The position numbers and the translations under genes are program-made. A DNA stretch of 63,107 nt. Origin: Bradyrhizobium diversitatis (GTDB lineage Bacteria; Pseudomonadota; Alphaproteobacteria; Rhizobiales; Xanthobacteraceae). Of the stretch, positions 1-10,661 are shown one piece after another. How positions within the stretch are numbered: position 1 is the stretch's first letter; every line of letters starts with the position of its first letter. The notes below the pieces were generated by a model. It saw only the letters and a list, made by a program, of their open reading frames with translations. It had not been told where the DNA came from and ran no database searches. The stretch is from contig NZ_JACEGD010000048.1 of NCBI RefSeq assembly GCF_016031635.1, positions 1 to 63,107 of the forward strand, in the 5' to 3' direction.

Positions 1-120
1 TCTCGGCGCATCAGGCTTGGCTAAGGGGGCGGGCGGGGTCACGGGGCGGGGGTCCGGTGCGGCGACGAAACAGGACGTAGCAGACCCGCAGGGGCTTGGA
101 GAGCCCCCTCACCTGAATGT

Positions 121-152
121 GTGCGACGTTCGGCATATGTGCGACGTTCGGC
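121..152. repeat. Short direct repeat, two copies of a 14-mer
   Basis: GTGCGACGTTCGGC occurs at 121-134 and again at 139-152, an 18-base period. No coding region could be supported in 1-215. The rest of that stretch is G-rich (positions 24-55) with a weak 6-bp hairpin at 91-107. The function is unknown. Confidence 0.6.
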
Positions 153-215
153 CCCTCGAGCGAGGGACAGGTCGATGAGCCCGGCGGACGAATTGCCTTC
201 CCGTCGGGCGTCCTG

Positions 216-318
216 CCTAAAGCGCGATGCGATTAGGATGAATCGTCATCGCGCTTTAGGTTATTATTTGAGCATGATCTTTTCGGAAAACCGCTGCACA
301 CATTTCCGGATCATGCTC
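216..318. repeat. Two adjacent palindromic repeats
   Basis: The first palindrome has arms at 216-234 and 241-260 (CCTAAAGCGCGATG and its complement) with one unpaired base. The second has GAGCATGATC at 270-279 and GATCATGCTC at 309-318, with an inner CGGAAA/TTTCCG pairing. The last base of the second palindrome is the last base of the stop codon of the ATPase gene that ends here on the minus strand, so the pair may also act as a 3' stem for that transcript. A relative of the second palindrome lies at 39169-39244. Confidence 0.75.
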
Positions 319-1940
319 TACCGCCGCAGCAATCCACCGAGCGCGCCGCGGACCAGCGTGCGGCCGATCGAGCCGCCGAGCTGGCCGCCGACCGACTTGC
401 CGATATTGGCGGCCATCCCGCCGATCACCTGGTTGGTGACCGATCGCGTCACGTCCCGCGCAATGACCTGGCCGGTCGACAGACGCCCTCGCTTGACGTT
501 GGTGCCGAAGATGGTGCCGACGATCGAGCCGATCTGGCCCAGGATGCCGCCGCCGCTTCCACCCGCTGGACTGTCCGCCGTGGCCGCGGTGTCGGCGATG
601 CGCTTCTGGAGCATCTCGTAGGCGGATTCAGAATCGACGGCGGTGTCATATTTGCCCTTCACTGGGCTTGCAGCCATGATGGCCTTGCGCTCGTCCGGCG
701 TGATCGGTCCAATGCGCGCCGACGGCGGCCGGATCATCACCCGCTCCACCATCGACGGCGTGCCGTTGCCCTCGAGGAAGGACACCAGCGCCTCGCCCTT
801 GCCGAGCTCCGTGATCACCTTGGCCGTGTCGAGCTTCGGGTTGGGCCGGAAGGTCTGGGCTGCAGCAGCGACGGCCTTCTGGTCGCGCGGGGTGAAGGCA
901 CGCAGCGCATGCTGCACGCGACCGCCCAACTGGGCCAACACCTTGTCCGGCACGTCGATCGGATTCTGCGTGACGAAATAGACGCCGACGCCCTTGGAAC
1001 GGATCAGACGAACCACCTGCTCGATCTTGTCCATCAGTGCCTTCGGCGCATCGTTGAACAACAGATGCGCTTCGTCGAAAAAGAACACAAGTTTTGGCTT
1101 CGGCAGATCGCCGGCTTCAGGCAGTTCCTCAAACAACTCCGACAGCAACCACAACAGGAAGGTAGCGTAGAGCCTGGGGCTCTCCATCAGCTTGTCGGCA
1201 ACCAGAATGTTGACCATGCCGCGACCGTCGCTATCGGTCTTCATGAAGTCCTTCAGCTCCAGTGCCGGCTCACCGAAGAATTTCGCTCCGCCCTGGTTTT
1301 CCAGCACCAGCAGCTGGCGTTGAATGGTTCCAACCGTCGCCTTGCTGACATTGCCGAAGCTCTGCGCGGCCTTGCGGACCTCGGCTAACGGATCTTCCTC
1401 AGCATCCGGTCCCTTCTTGCCACTGGCGGGAACGATCGCATCCAACAGCGATCGCAGATCCTTCATATCCAACAATGGCAGGCCATTCTCGTCCGCGACG
1501 CGGAAGGCGACGTTGAGAACCCCTTCCTGCACCTCGTTCAGATCGAGCATCCGCGCCAGCAATAGCGGCCCCATTTCGGTGACGGTGGCGCGGACCGGAT
1601 GTCCCTGCTCGCCGAACACGTCCCAGAACACGGTCGAGAACTGGTCCGGCTGAAACTTGAGACCCATGTCGCCGGCGCGCTTGAGAATAAAGTCTTTGGC
1701 CTCGCCGACTTCCGAGATTCCGGAGAGGTCACCTTTGATGTCGGCCGCGAATACGGGAACACCGGCGCGCGCAAATCCTTCCGCCAGCACTTGAAGCGAC
1801 ACGGTCTTGCCGGTTCCGGTTGCACCCGTAACGAGGCCGTGGCGATTGGCGAGCGCCAGCGTCAGCCATACCTGCTCGTTTCCCTTGCCGACGAAAATCT
1901 TGTCGTCGGTATCGCCGAGCTTGCTGTCCTGTGCGGTCAT
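318..1940 (-). CDS. HerA-like helicase / DUF853 family ATPase
   Basis: This predicted 540-residue P-loop ATPase belongs to the DUF853 (YjgR-like) branch of the HerA/FtsK superfamily, whose role is poorly defined. Walker A GATGTGKT is at about residues 39-46, and a Walker B strand LVFFFDEAH at about 284-292. The C-terminal tail is rich in Gly, Ser and Arg (GGSGGGILGQIGSIVG and after), as is common in the family. The start at 1940 (MTAQDSKLGD) was chosen because a GAGAGA-type ribosome site lies just upstream and the family begins close to this point; the frame stays open for 30 more codons without support. The gene is divergent from the small DUF genes at 2285. The family call is firm; the molecular role is not. 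Confidence 0.9.
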   Translation of the reverse strand: MTAQDSKLGDTDDKIFVGKGNEQVWLTLALANRHGLVTGATGTGKTVSLQVLAEGFARAGVPVFAADIKGDLSGISEVGEAKDFILKRAGDMGLKFQPDQFSTVFWDVFGEQGHPVRATVTEMGPLLLARMLDLNEVQEGVLNVAFRVADENGLPLLDMKDLRSLLDAIVPASGKKGPDAEEDPLAEVRKAAQSFGNVSKATVGTIQRQLLVLENQGGAKFFGEPALELKDFMKTDSDGRGMVNILVADKLMESPRLYATFLLWLLSELFEELPEAGDLPKPKLVFFFDEAHLLFNDAPKALMDKIEQVVRLIRSKGVGVYFVTQNPIDVPDKVLAQLGGRVQHALRAFTPRDQKAVAAAAQTFRPNPKLDTAKVITELGKGEALVSFLEGNGTPSMVERVMIRPPSARIGPITPDERKAIMAASPVKGKYDTAVDSESAYEMLQKRIADTAATADSPAGGSGGGILGQIGSIVGTIFGTNVKRGRLSTGQVIARDVTRSVTNQVIGGMAANIGKSVGGQLGGSIGRTLVRGALGGLLRR

Positions 1941-2284
1941 TATTCTGATCTCTCTGCCGAGTTTCGCGTATTGAAACTCAAATGCACCAGTTCCGTAGTT
2001 TAGCGCATGTCGCGCACCGATTAAAACCATTCAACGCGCGCCCCGAGCATGGGACATTGTCGGACACGAAGGGACAACATCAGCCGAAAGTAGGAACGAG
2101 GTATTCGCAGCGCGGCAATTTCTTGCCGATTCGATCTCGGCTCGTGCACGGCTGCAACACCTTTCGCGCGTTCGGGGATGAATCGCGACCGCGCATGCGT
2201 TCATCGCTTGAATTTCACATCACACCGGCTCAAGATCAATTTTCGGAAGCAATACTCCGGCGTGCAAACCGGCTGAGGGGCCTT
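1941..2284. other. Divergent intergenic region, 344 bases
   Basis: This region separates the ATPase gene (minus strand) from the two-gene unit beginning at 2285 (plus strand), so it must hold both promoters. It is noticeably less GC-rich than the flanking genes. No convincing -35/-10 pair, EcfG-type GGAAC-N15-17-CGTT site or RNA gene was found. Confidence 0.5.
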
Positions 2285-2650
2285 ATGGACGAGCTGATCG
2301 GACGGCTGGCGGCAAACGCCAGCATAGATGGTGCTGTCGCTGAAAAGACCGTCGGCATTATCCTGGGATTCCTCCGCAGCGAGGGTCCTTCCGAGAGCGT
2401 AGAGGCCCTGATCGACCAGATCCCAGGAGCGGAAGCTGCAATCGAGGCGTCCAGGAGCGGCGGCGGCCTGTCGCGGCTGATGGGTGGCGGCTTGATGGCG
2501 GTCGGCACGCGCCTGATGGGCCTGGGACTCGGCATGTCCGATATTCAAAAGGTCGCCCGTGAACTTTTCCGCTACGGGCGAGACAAAATCGGAGCGGATC
2601 AGATGGGCAAGATCATTGCTGGGACTCCGGGCCTCAGCCAATTCGCCTGA
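2285..2650 (+). CDS. Small DUF2267-type protein
   Basis: The gene encodes 121 residues beginning MDELIGRLAANASIDG. The N-terminal half is helical (AVAEKTVGIILGFLRSEG, VEALIDQIPGAEAAIEA) and is followed by a Gly/Leu/Met-rich stretch (GGGLSRLMGGGLMAVG, residues about 60-80) and an amphipathic end. I recall similar short proteins in Bradyrhizobium labelled DUF2267, but the domain call is from memory. The frame is open for 101 codons upstream; that extension is low-complexity and lacks a ribosome site, so the start at 2285 is preferred. The DUF4332-type gene follows after 25 bases, probably in the same transcript. The function is unknown. Confidence 0.7.
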   Translation: MDELIGRLAANASIDGAVAEKTVGIILGFLRSEGPSESVEALIDQIPGAEAAIEASRSGGGLSRLMGGGLMAVGTRLMGLGLGMSDIQKVARELFRYGRDKIGADQMGKIIAGTPGLSQFA

Positions 2651-2675
2651 AGCCACGCATTTCACACCGAGTGTC

Positions 2676-3083
2676 ATGACATATCCAATCTCCGAGATTG
2701 AGGGCCTGTCGACCTTTGCGGCCAACAAGTTGAAGGCGCAAGGAATCCGCACCACCGACGCGCTGCTCGAGGCGGCCTCGACCGTGAAGGGCCGCAAGGC
2801 GCTTTCCGCCAAGACGGGCATCAGCGAGCAGTCGCTGCTGGAATGGGCCAACGTCTCCGACTACATGCGCATTCCCGGCATGGGCAAGGCCAAGGTCGGC
2901 CTGGTCCGCGCCGCCGGCGTCACCACCGTGCGCGAGCTCGCCTATCGAAATCCCGCAAGGCTTGCCCAGAGCATGCGCGAAGCCAACGAGAAGAAGAAGC
3001 TCGTCCGCATCCTGCCTTCCGAGAAATCGGTCGGCGACATCATCGCGAAGGCCAAGAAGCTGCCGCCGAAGATCACGTATTAG
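2676..3083 (+). CDS. DUF4332 domain protein (helix-hairpin-helix type)
   Basis: The gene encodes 135 residues, MTYPISEIEGLSTFAANKLK onward. Two helix-hairpin-helix-like units are visible: EGLSTFAANKLKAQGI near residues 9-24 and MRIPGMGKAKVGLVRAAGV near residues 67-85. This pattern is typical of DUF4332, which is thought to bind DNA or act as a scaffold without enzymatic activity. The C-terminus is Lys-rich. It lies 25 bases after the DUF2267-type gene on the same strand and is followed by a palindromic repeat that may end the transcript. The fold is likely; no specific role can be given. Confidence 0.8.
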   Translation: MTYPISEIEGLSTFAANKLKAQGIRTTDALLEAASTVKGRKALSAKTGISEQSLLEWANVSDYMRIPGMGKAKVGLVRAAGVTTVRELAYRNPARLAQSMREANEKKKLVRILPSEKSVGDIIAKAKKLPPKITY

Positions 3084-3098
3084 CCCACTTCCCTCTCC

Positions 3099-3250
3099 GT
3101 CATCCTGAGGTGCTCGTCTCTTCGGCGAGCCTCGAAGGATGCACGGCCACCGCCGCGTCCGCACGGAGAGCGCCGGGCCGTCGCCCTTCGAGGGCCGCTA
3201 AGAAGCGGCCACCTCCAGCGACAACGGCTTCGCCGTTGCGCCGGGGTGAC
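3099..3250. repeat. Composite palindromic intergenic repeat (CATCCTGAGG family)
   Basis: The element is bounded by GTCA at 3099 and TGAC at 3247-3250. It contains CATCCTGAGGTGCTCG followed by GCGAGCCTCGAAGGATG, with several internal stems. Related units with the CATCCTTCGAG/CTCAGGATG core lie at 13731-13843 and 19959-20019. It fills the gap between the DUF4332 gene and folP. Confidence 0.75.
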
Positions 3251-3321
3251 GGTGCTAGAGCGGTGCTCGTCCACCCCATCCCCGCTTGACTCCCCCTGCC
3301 CGACCGCGCAAAGCGGGCCGC

Positions 3322-4182
3322 ATGAACGCCTCGCTCTCCCCTTCCGTCCCGCCGGCCGGCTCGGCCGGGCCTGATGCGCTGCGGACGCTGCTGGAGCGGT
3401 CGCTTCCCGCGGTGATGGGCGTGCTCAACATCACCCCGGATTCCTTCTCCGACGGCGGCGCGTTCATCGCACCGGCGCGGGCGCTGGAGCGGGCGCGGGC
3501 GATGATCGCCGATGGCGTCGACATCATCGATATCGGCGCCGAATCCACCCGGCCCTACAAGGGTGCCCGGCCGGTCACCGCGGCAGACGAATTGGCACGA
3601 CTGAAGCCGGCGCTGGCCGACGTGGTGGCGCTCGGCGTGCCCGTCTCGATCGACAGCATGAAGGCCGAGGTGGTGGCCTTCGCGCTCGACCATGGCGCGG
3701 CGATCGCCAACGACGTCTGGGGCCTGCAACGCGATCCCGACATGGCGCCGCTGATCGCCGCAAGAGGCGTTCCCGTCGTCGCCATGCACAACCGCGACAG
3801 TGTCGATCCCGCGATCGATATCATCGCGGACATGAAGACGTTCTTTCGGCGCTCGCTCGATATCGCCGCGCAGGCCGGCATCGTGCGCGACAAGATCGTG
3901 CTCGACCCCGGCATCGGCTTCGGCAAGACGGCCGAGCAGAGCATGACCGCGCTGGCGCGCTTACGCGAGCTCGACATGTTCGGCCTGCCGATCCTCGTCG
4001 GTGCCTCGCGAAAACGCTTCATCGCCTCGGTGTCGCCGTCGGAACCATCGGAGCGGCTGGCCGGCTCGATCGCAGCCCATCTGATCGCCGCGCAGCGCGG
4101 CGCCAAGATCATCCGGACCCATGATGTCGGCGAAACCCTGCAGGCGCTGCGGGTGGCGCATGCAATCGAGAGCAAGCAATGA
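3322..4182 (+). CDS. folP: Dihydropteroate synthase
   Basis: The enzyme joins p-aminobenzoate to 6-hydroxymethyl-dihydropterin pyrophosphate in cytosolic folate synthesis and is the sulfonamide target. It has 286 residues, normal for the family. Both signatures are present: VMGVLNITPDSFSDGG (about residues 31-46) and DIGAESTRPYKGARPV (about 67-82). SIDSMK, the DPGIGFGKT motif and the C-terminal GASRKRFI and RTHDV are also seen. The ATG at 3322 is preferred over an upstream in-frame TTG at 3286, because the added 12 residues would lie in the repeat-derived leader. It is the first gene of folP-folB-folK; its stop overlaps the folB start (ATGA). Confidence 0.97.
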   Translation: MNASLSPSVPPAGSAGPDALRTLLERSLPAVMGVLNITPDSFSDGGAFIAPARALERARAMIADGVDIIDIGAESTRPYKGARPVTAADELARLKPALADVVALGVPVSIDSMKAEVVAFALDHGAAIANDVWGLQRDPDMAPLIAARGVPVVAMHNRDSVDPAIDIIADMKTFFRRSLDIAAQAGIVRDKIVLDPGIGFGKTAEQSMTALARLRELDMFGLPILVGASRKRFIASVSPSEPSERLAGSIAAHLIAAQRGAKIIRTHDVGETLQALRVAHAIESKQ

Positions 4183-4547
4183 CCGATACGATCTTCGTCA
4201 CCGGCCTGTCGATCCATGCCCGCCACGGCGTGATGGATCACGAAACCGAAGTCGGCCAGCGTTTCGTCATCGATCTCGAACTCTATACCGACTTGTCCGA
4301 GCCGTCGCGCAGCGACCGGCTCGCGGACACGGTGTCCTACGCCGATGTCGTGGCGACGACGACGGCGGCGTTCAAGAACACCAATTACAAGCTGCTGGAG
4401 CGCGCAGCCGGCGCCGTGGCCGACGCCATCCTGTCGAACTTCCCGCGCGTCCGCGCCGTGAAGATCACGGTGCACAAGCCGCATGCGCCGATCGCCGCGA
4501 TCTTCGACGATGTCGGCATCATGCTGACACGCTCGCGGCATCCCTGA
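4179..4547 (+). CDS. folB: Dihydroneopterin aldolase
   Basis: FolB converts 7,8-dihydroneopterin to 6-hydroxymethyl-7,8-dihydropterin and glycolaldehyde, the step that feeds FolK. The protein has 122 residues, the family norm. Typical features are the N-terminal IFVTGLSIHARHGVMDHE with the conserved Glu, the YADV segment, LLERAAGAVADAIL, and the C-terminal VKITVHKPHAPI. The ATG overlaps the folP stop by four bases, so translation is probably coupled, and folK begins one base after the folB stop. There is nothing unusual in length or motifs. Confidence 0.97.
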   Translation: MTDTIFVTGLSIHARHGVMDHETEVGQRFVIDLELYTDLSEPSRSDRLADTVSYADVVATTTAAFKNTNYKLLERAAGAVADAILSNFPRVRAVKITVHKPHAPIAAIFDDVGIMLTRSRHP

Positions 4548-4548
4548 C

Positions 4549-5040
4549 ATGGCGAGCGTGCTGATCGCACTTGGCGGCAATGTCGGCGATGTCCGCGCGA
4601 CGTTCCGCAAGGCGATCACCCACATCTGCGGCATGGCGCAGGGCGCGCTGATCGCGCGCTCCTCGGACTACGCCACCCCACCCTGGGGCGACGAGGACCA
4701 GGCCCCCTTCATCAATGCCTGTATCGAGATCGAGACCGGCCTCGATCCGCACGCGCTTCTGTTCGTGCTGCAGAAAGTCGAGCAGAAATTCGGCCGCACG
4801 CGGGAGAAGGACCGACGCTGGGGTCCGCGCACGCTCGATCTCGACATGATCGCCTATGACGACGTCAGCTTGCAGAAGCCCGACCTGACGCTGCCGCATC
4901 CGCGCCTGTTCGAGCGCGCCTTCGTGCTGGTGCCGCTGGCCGAGATCGCGCCCGAGCGCATGATCTCGGGTATTCGTGTGCGTGACGGCCTCGCCAGCGT
5001 CTCCACGCAAGGCATTGAGCGGCTTCCGGATACCGGTTAA
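4549..5040 (+). CDS. folK: 2-amino-4-hydroxy-6-hydroxymethyldihydropteridine pyrophosphokinase
   Basis: FolK transfers pyrophosphate from ATP to 6-hydroxymethyl-dihydropterin, making the FolP substrate. The protein has 163 residues. The HPPK signature RWGPRTLDLDMIAYDD is at about residues 92-107. The N-terminal ALGGNVGD and the HPRLFERAFVLVPLAEIAP segment are also typical. It ends the folP-folB-folK operon, one base after folB. The gene order is the reverse of the biochemical order (FolB, FolK, FolP), which is common in alphaproteobacteria. The next gene, mutA, starts 81 bases on and probably has its own promoter. Confidence 0.97.
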   Translation: MASVLIALGGNVGDVRATFRKAITHICGMAQGALIARSSDYATPPWGDEDQAPFINACIEIETGLDPHALLFVLQKVEQKFGRTREKDRRWGPRTLDLDMIAYDDVSLQKPDLTLPHPRLFERAFVLVPLAEIAPERMISGIRVRDGLASVSTQGIERLPDTG

Positions 5041-5121
5041 CCAAAAACAACCGTTTGCAGGGACGGTCTGCCGTGGCAATTTCGCCTGAGAACAACGACA
5101 CGTTTGGGAGCCCCTCGCCGC

Positions 5122-6993
5122 ATGACCTCCGTGACTGACGACCTGCCGCTGGCGGCGGATTTTCCCAAGTCCACGCCTGAGGACTGGCGCAAGCTGGTCG
5201 ACGGCGTGCTGAAGGGCGCGCCGTTCGAGAAGCTGGTCGGCAAGACCTATGACGGCATCAAGATCGATCCGCTCTATCCGCGCGCCAAGGGCGTTGCGCC
5301 TGTGGTGGGACGCGCGCCGGCTGCGCCGTGGCAGATCGTGCAGCGGATTGACCATCCCGACGCGGCGCTCGCGAATGCACAGGCCCTGACCGACCTCGAG
5401 AACGGCGCGACGGGGCTCGCGCTGGTGTTCGCCGGCGGCAGTGGCGCCCATGGCTTCGGCCTGGAACCGTCGGCGGATGCGGTCGCAAAGGTTTTGAAAG
5501 ACATTCATCTCGACGCCGGCATCGGCCTCGAGCTTCAGATCGGCCCGCAATCGCGGATGGCTGCGATCCATGTCGCGGAATATGTCAAGAGCAAGGGGTT
5601 CGATCCCGCAGCCTGCAACATCCGCTTCGGGCTCGATCCGCTCGCGGCCGCCGCAATGTGGGGGCACAGCCCCTATACCTGGGACGAGATCGTTCCTGCG
5701 CTCGCCGGCGCCATCAAGGGCCTTGCCGCGCTCGGCTTCAAGGGACCGTTTGCCTCCGCCGACGGGCGCGTGATCCATGATGCCGGTGGCTCGGAGGTGC
5801 AGGAGCTCGCCTTCATGCTTGCCTGCGGCGTCGCTTATCTGCGCGCGATCGAAGGCGCCGGCATTTCCCTCGAGCAGGCGCAGGGCATGGTCTATGCGCG
5901 GCTTGCCGCAGATGCTGACCAGTTCCTGACCATGGCCAAATTCCGCGCGCTGCGGTTGCTGTGGGCACGCATCGAGCAGGCCTGCGGGCTGACGCCGAGA
6001 CCGCTGTTCATCGCTGCCGATACAGCCTGGCGCATGCTGACGCAGCGCGACCCTTACGTGAACATGCTGCGCGCGACCATGGCGACGTTCGCCGCCGGCC
6101 TCGCCGGCGCGAATGCGATCACGGTGCTGCCGCATACGCTGGCACTCGGCCTGCCCGATCCGTTCGCGCGGCGCGTAGCGCGCAACACGCAGCTTCTGCT
6201 GCTGGAGGAGAGCAACCTCGCCAGGGTCAGCGATCCCGCGGCAGGCGCAGGTGGCATCGAGACGCTGACGGCGCAGCTTTGCGAGGCCGCCTGGGCGCTG
6301 TTCCAGGAAAGCGAGAAAGCCGGTGGTGCCTTCGCGGCGCTTCAGCAGGGCGTGTTCCAGAGCAAGGTGGCGGCCGCGCGAAAGGCGCGTGAGGCCAACA
6401 TCGCAAAGCGCCGCGACGTGCTGACCGGCGCCAGCGAGTTTCCGAACCTGCATGAGCGCGAAGCGACCGTGCTGACGACAGCGCCGATCGCGCTTCCGCC
6501 TTACGGGGAACAGACATACAAATTCGATGCGCTGCCGCCGATCCGGCTGGCGGAACCGTTCGAGGCGCTGCGCGACAAATCCGACGCGGCGTTGAAGGCA
6601 CGTGGCGCGCGGCCAAAGGTGTTCCTGGCCAATCTCGGCACGCCCGCCGATTTCACGGCGCGCGCCACCTTCGCGAAGAGCTTCTTCGAGGCCGGCGGCA
6701 TCGAGGCCCTGGACAGCGAGGGCTTTGCCGACCCAGCCAAATTGGCAGCCGCGTTCAAGGCATCAGGTGCGGAGCTTGCGTGCCTCTGTTCCAGCGACAA
6801 GGTCTATGCCGGTCAGGCGGAACCCGCCGCCCGGGCCCTGCAAACGGCAGGCAGCAGACATATCTATCTGGCGGGCCGCCCGACTGATGCCGAGGCGGCG
6901 CTGCGGACCGCCGGCGTCACGGGTTTTGTCTTCGCCGGAGGCGATGCGCTTGCGACATTGCAAGACGCTTATCGACGGATGGAGCAGCCATGA
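5122..6993 (+). CDS. mutA: Methylmalonyl-CoA mutase, small (beta) subunit
   Basis: This is the non-catalytic partner of the adenosylcobalamin-dependent mutase that interconverts methylmalonyl-CoA and succinyl-CoA. It has 623 residues. A mutase TIM-barrel domain (about 40-480) includes LPHTLALGLPDPFARRVARN, and a degenerate cobalamin-domain remnant follows (about 500-620). In that remnant the region matching DxHxxG of the large subunit reads ANLGTPADF, so the cobalt-ligating His is absent, as expected for small subunits. The ATG at 5122 is preferred over a TTG at 5104. The next gene overlaps by ATGA, and the large subunit follows it, so all three are likely one operon for propionate and branched-chain catabolism. 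Confidence 0.93.
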   Translation: MTSVTDDLPLAADFPKSTPEDWRKLVDGVLKGAPFEKLVGKTYDGIKIDPLYPRAKGVAPVVGRAPAAPWQIVQRIDHPDAALANAQALTDLENGATGLALVFAGGSGAHGFGLEPSADAVAKVLKDIHLDAGIGLELQIGPQSRMAAIHVAEYVKSKGFDPAACNIRFGLDPLAAAAMWGHSPYTWDEIVPALAGAIKGLAALGFKGPFASADGRVIHDAGGSEVQELAFMLACGVAYLRAIEGAGISLEQAQGMVYARLAADADQFLTMAKFRALRLLWARIEQACGLTPRPLFIAADTAWRMLTQRDPYVNMLRATMATFAAGLAGANAITVLPHTLALGLPDPFARRVARNTQLLLLEESNLARVSDPAAGAGGIETLTAQLCEAAWALFQESEKAGGAFAALQQGVFQSKVAAARKAREANIAKRRDVLTGASEFPNLHEREATVLTTAPIALPPYGEQTYKFDALPPIRLAEPFEALRDKSDAALKARGARPKVFLANLGTPADFTARATFAKSFFEAGGIEALDSEGFADPAKLAAAFKASGAELACLCSSDKVYAGQAEPAARALQTAGSRHIYLAGRPTDAEAALRTAGVTGFVFAGGDALATLQDAYRRMEQP

Positions 6994-7454
6994 CCGGCAC
7001 CAGCAAACCCGTTCTCACCGGCGGCTGCCAATGCGGTGCCGTGCGCTTTGCCGTCATGACGGCGCCGACCAGGGTTTCGATCTGCCATTGCCGCATGTGC
7101 CAGAAGGCGGCCGGCGCGCCATTCGCCTCCTTTGCCGACATCAACAAAGTGGACTTCGCCTGGACCAGGGGACACCCCTCGTTCTTCCGCTCCTCCACCA
7201 TCGCCGAGCGCGGCTTTTGCGCCGCCTGCGGCACGCCGCTGAGCTTCGGCCGCATCGACGGCGACCGGATCGAGATCATGACCGGCACCTTCGATCACCC
7301 CGACTGGGTGATCCCGACGCGCCAGTTCGGCACCGAATCCCGCCTCGGCTGGGTGGTCGGCATCGCCAACCTGCCAAGCCAGACCACGCAGCAGAATTAC
7401 GGACCGGAGAAGATGGCGACCATCGTCAGCCATCAGCATCCGGATCATGATTGA
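6990..7454 (+). CDS. GFA-family (Gfa-like) zinc-binding protein
   Basis: The protein has 154 residues with the CENP-V/GFA fold. Zinc-binding cysteine clusters are visible: GGCQCGAVRF (about 11-20), CHCRMCQKAAG (about 32-42) and GFCAACGTPLSF (about 72-83). Founding members were linked to glutathione-formaldehyde chemistry, but most homologues have no proven activity. It overlaps the mutA stop by four bases (ATGA) and its own stop abuts the large mutase subunit, so it is co-translated with the mutase genes. A role in mutase function is possible but cannot be inferred from sequence alone. Confidence 0.9.
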   Translation: MTGTSKPVLTGGCQCGAVRFAVMTAPTRVSICHCRMCQKAAGAPFASFADINKVDFAWTRGHPSFFRSSTIAERGFCAACGTPLSFGRIDGDRIEIMTGTFDHPDWVIPTRQFGTESRLGWVVGIANLPSQTTQQNYGPEKMATIVSHQHPDHD

Positions 7455-7477
7455 GCGCTTATAATATGGTTGAAGCC

Positions 7478-9634
<2,157 letters not shown>

Positions 9635-9670
9635 CCGTCGCTCGAACTTCCGGCAAGAAGGATTTGCGTG

Positions 9671-10462
9671 ATGTTTCTCGCGCCAACGTTCATGCGCGCG
9701 CTGGCTGCGACCGCAGTTTGCAGCGCGCTGTTCGGCATCGCCCTCGCCGCCGACCCCAAGCCCGACGCCGTCGTCAAGACCAAGAGCATCGAGGCGCGCG
9801 TTTTCCTCGACGACAGGATCAAGGCGGATGCGGCGCTGGCGGCGGATTGCCTGGCCGAAGGCAGGAAATGGCTCGATAAGAATGCGGCCGAGGCCGCCGC
9901 CTCGCGCAAGGCGGACCCACAGTTCTTCACGGACGGTGGCTGGGACTTCGAGCGCAAATATGAGATCCGCTCGGTCGTCGCCGATCGCTATGTCAGCATC
10001 CTCCGCAACGACTACATGAACACTCGCGGCGCGCATCCCAATTCGGATGTGAACACGATCCTGTGGGACAAGGCGGCGAACAAGCGCATCTCGATCCGCC
10101 CGTTCTTCACCGAGACCGCCGACAAGGGTCCGGCCATGAAGGCGATGGTGACGGCCATCATCACCTCGCTCAAGGCCGAGAAGAAGAAGCGCGGTGCCGG
10201 CGAGACCGCGACCGACGAATGGTTCAAGGGCGTGGAACCGAGCCTGCTCAAGATCGGCGCGGTGACGCTTGCGCCGTCAACTGAAGCAGGCAAGAGCTCC
10301 GGCCTCACCTTTCACTACCCGCCCTACGCCGTCGGTCCCTACGCCGAGGGCGAGTATGTTGCATTCGTGCCTTGGGAGGCGCTGAAGCCGTATCTCAGCG
10401 CAGAAGGCACGCGAATCTTCGGCGGCGCGCGGCCGAAGGACGACGCGGAGGAGCCGCAATGA
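9671..10462 (+). CDS. Secreted DUF3298/DUF4163-type protein
   Basis: The gene encodes 263 residues. The start MFLAPTFMRALAATAV opens a Sec signal peptide that ends near ALAAD (about residue 27). The mature part matches the DUF4163 plus DUF3298 architecture: FERKYEIRSVVADRYVSIL, GAHPNSDVNTILWD, then GLTFHYPPYAVGPYAEGEY and VPWEALKPYL. Related domains occur in RsiV-type anti-sigma ectodomains and in PdaC-type deacetylases, but no catalytic domain or membrane anchor is seen here. An AAGAAGGA ribosome site precedes the ATG; a GTG lies directly before it. It is probably a periplasmic protein of unknown role, transcribed separately from the mutase genes or as their last cistron. Confidence 0.85.
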   Translation: MFLAPTFMRALAATAVCSALFGIALAADPKPDAVVKTKSIEARVFLDDRIKADAALAADCLAEGRKWLDKNAAEAAASRKADPQFFTDGGWDFERKYEIRSVVADRYVSILRNDYMNTRGAHPNSDVNTILWDKAANKRISIRPFFTETADKGPAMKAMVTAIITSLKAEKKKRGAGETATDEWFKGVEPSLLKIGAVTLAPSTEAGKSSGLTFHYPPYAVGPYAEGEYVAFVPWEALKPYLSAEGTRIFGGARPKDDAEEPQ

Positions 10463-10661
10463 TCGCGGCACAGTGACCGCGCGTTCCGGTAGTTCTGGTC
10501 GCCGCAAAGCTTCGAAACGCACAGATCGTCCGCGTGGCCGTACCCAATACGGCAGCAATGCGCACCCAAGTTTCGATTGTCAGAACGCTCTTGTGCTACT
10601 ATACTTTGAGTTGCATTTCTTAGTAGTTATTTTGCATTTTCATTGTCCGGGGAGTGGCGTC

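Noticed and set aside
1982..2284. Upstream extension of the DUF2267-type gene to 1982
   Set aside because: The extra residues lack conservation-like pattern and a ribosome site, and would fill the only promoter space between two divergent genes.
3286..3321. TTG at 3286 as the folP start
   Set aside because: It would add residues encoded by the repeat-bearing leader; the ATG at 3322 gives the usual length.
4519..6453. Long minus-strand open frame opposite folK and mutA
   Set aside because: The plus-strand genes carry clear family motifs. The antisense product is low-complexity with no recognisable domain.
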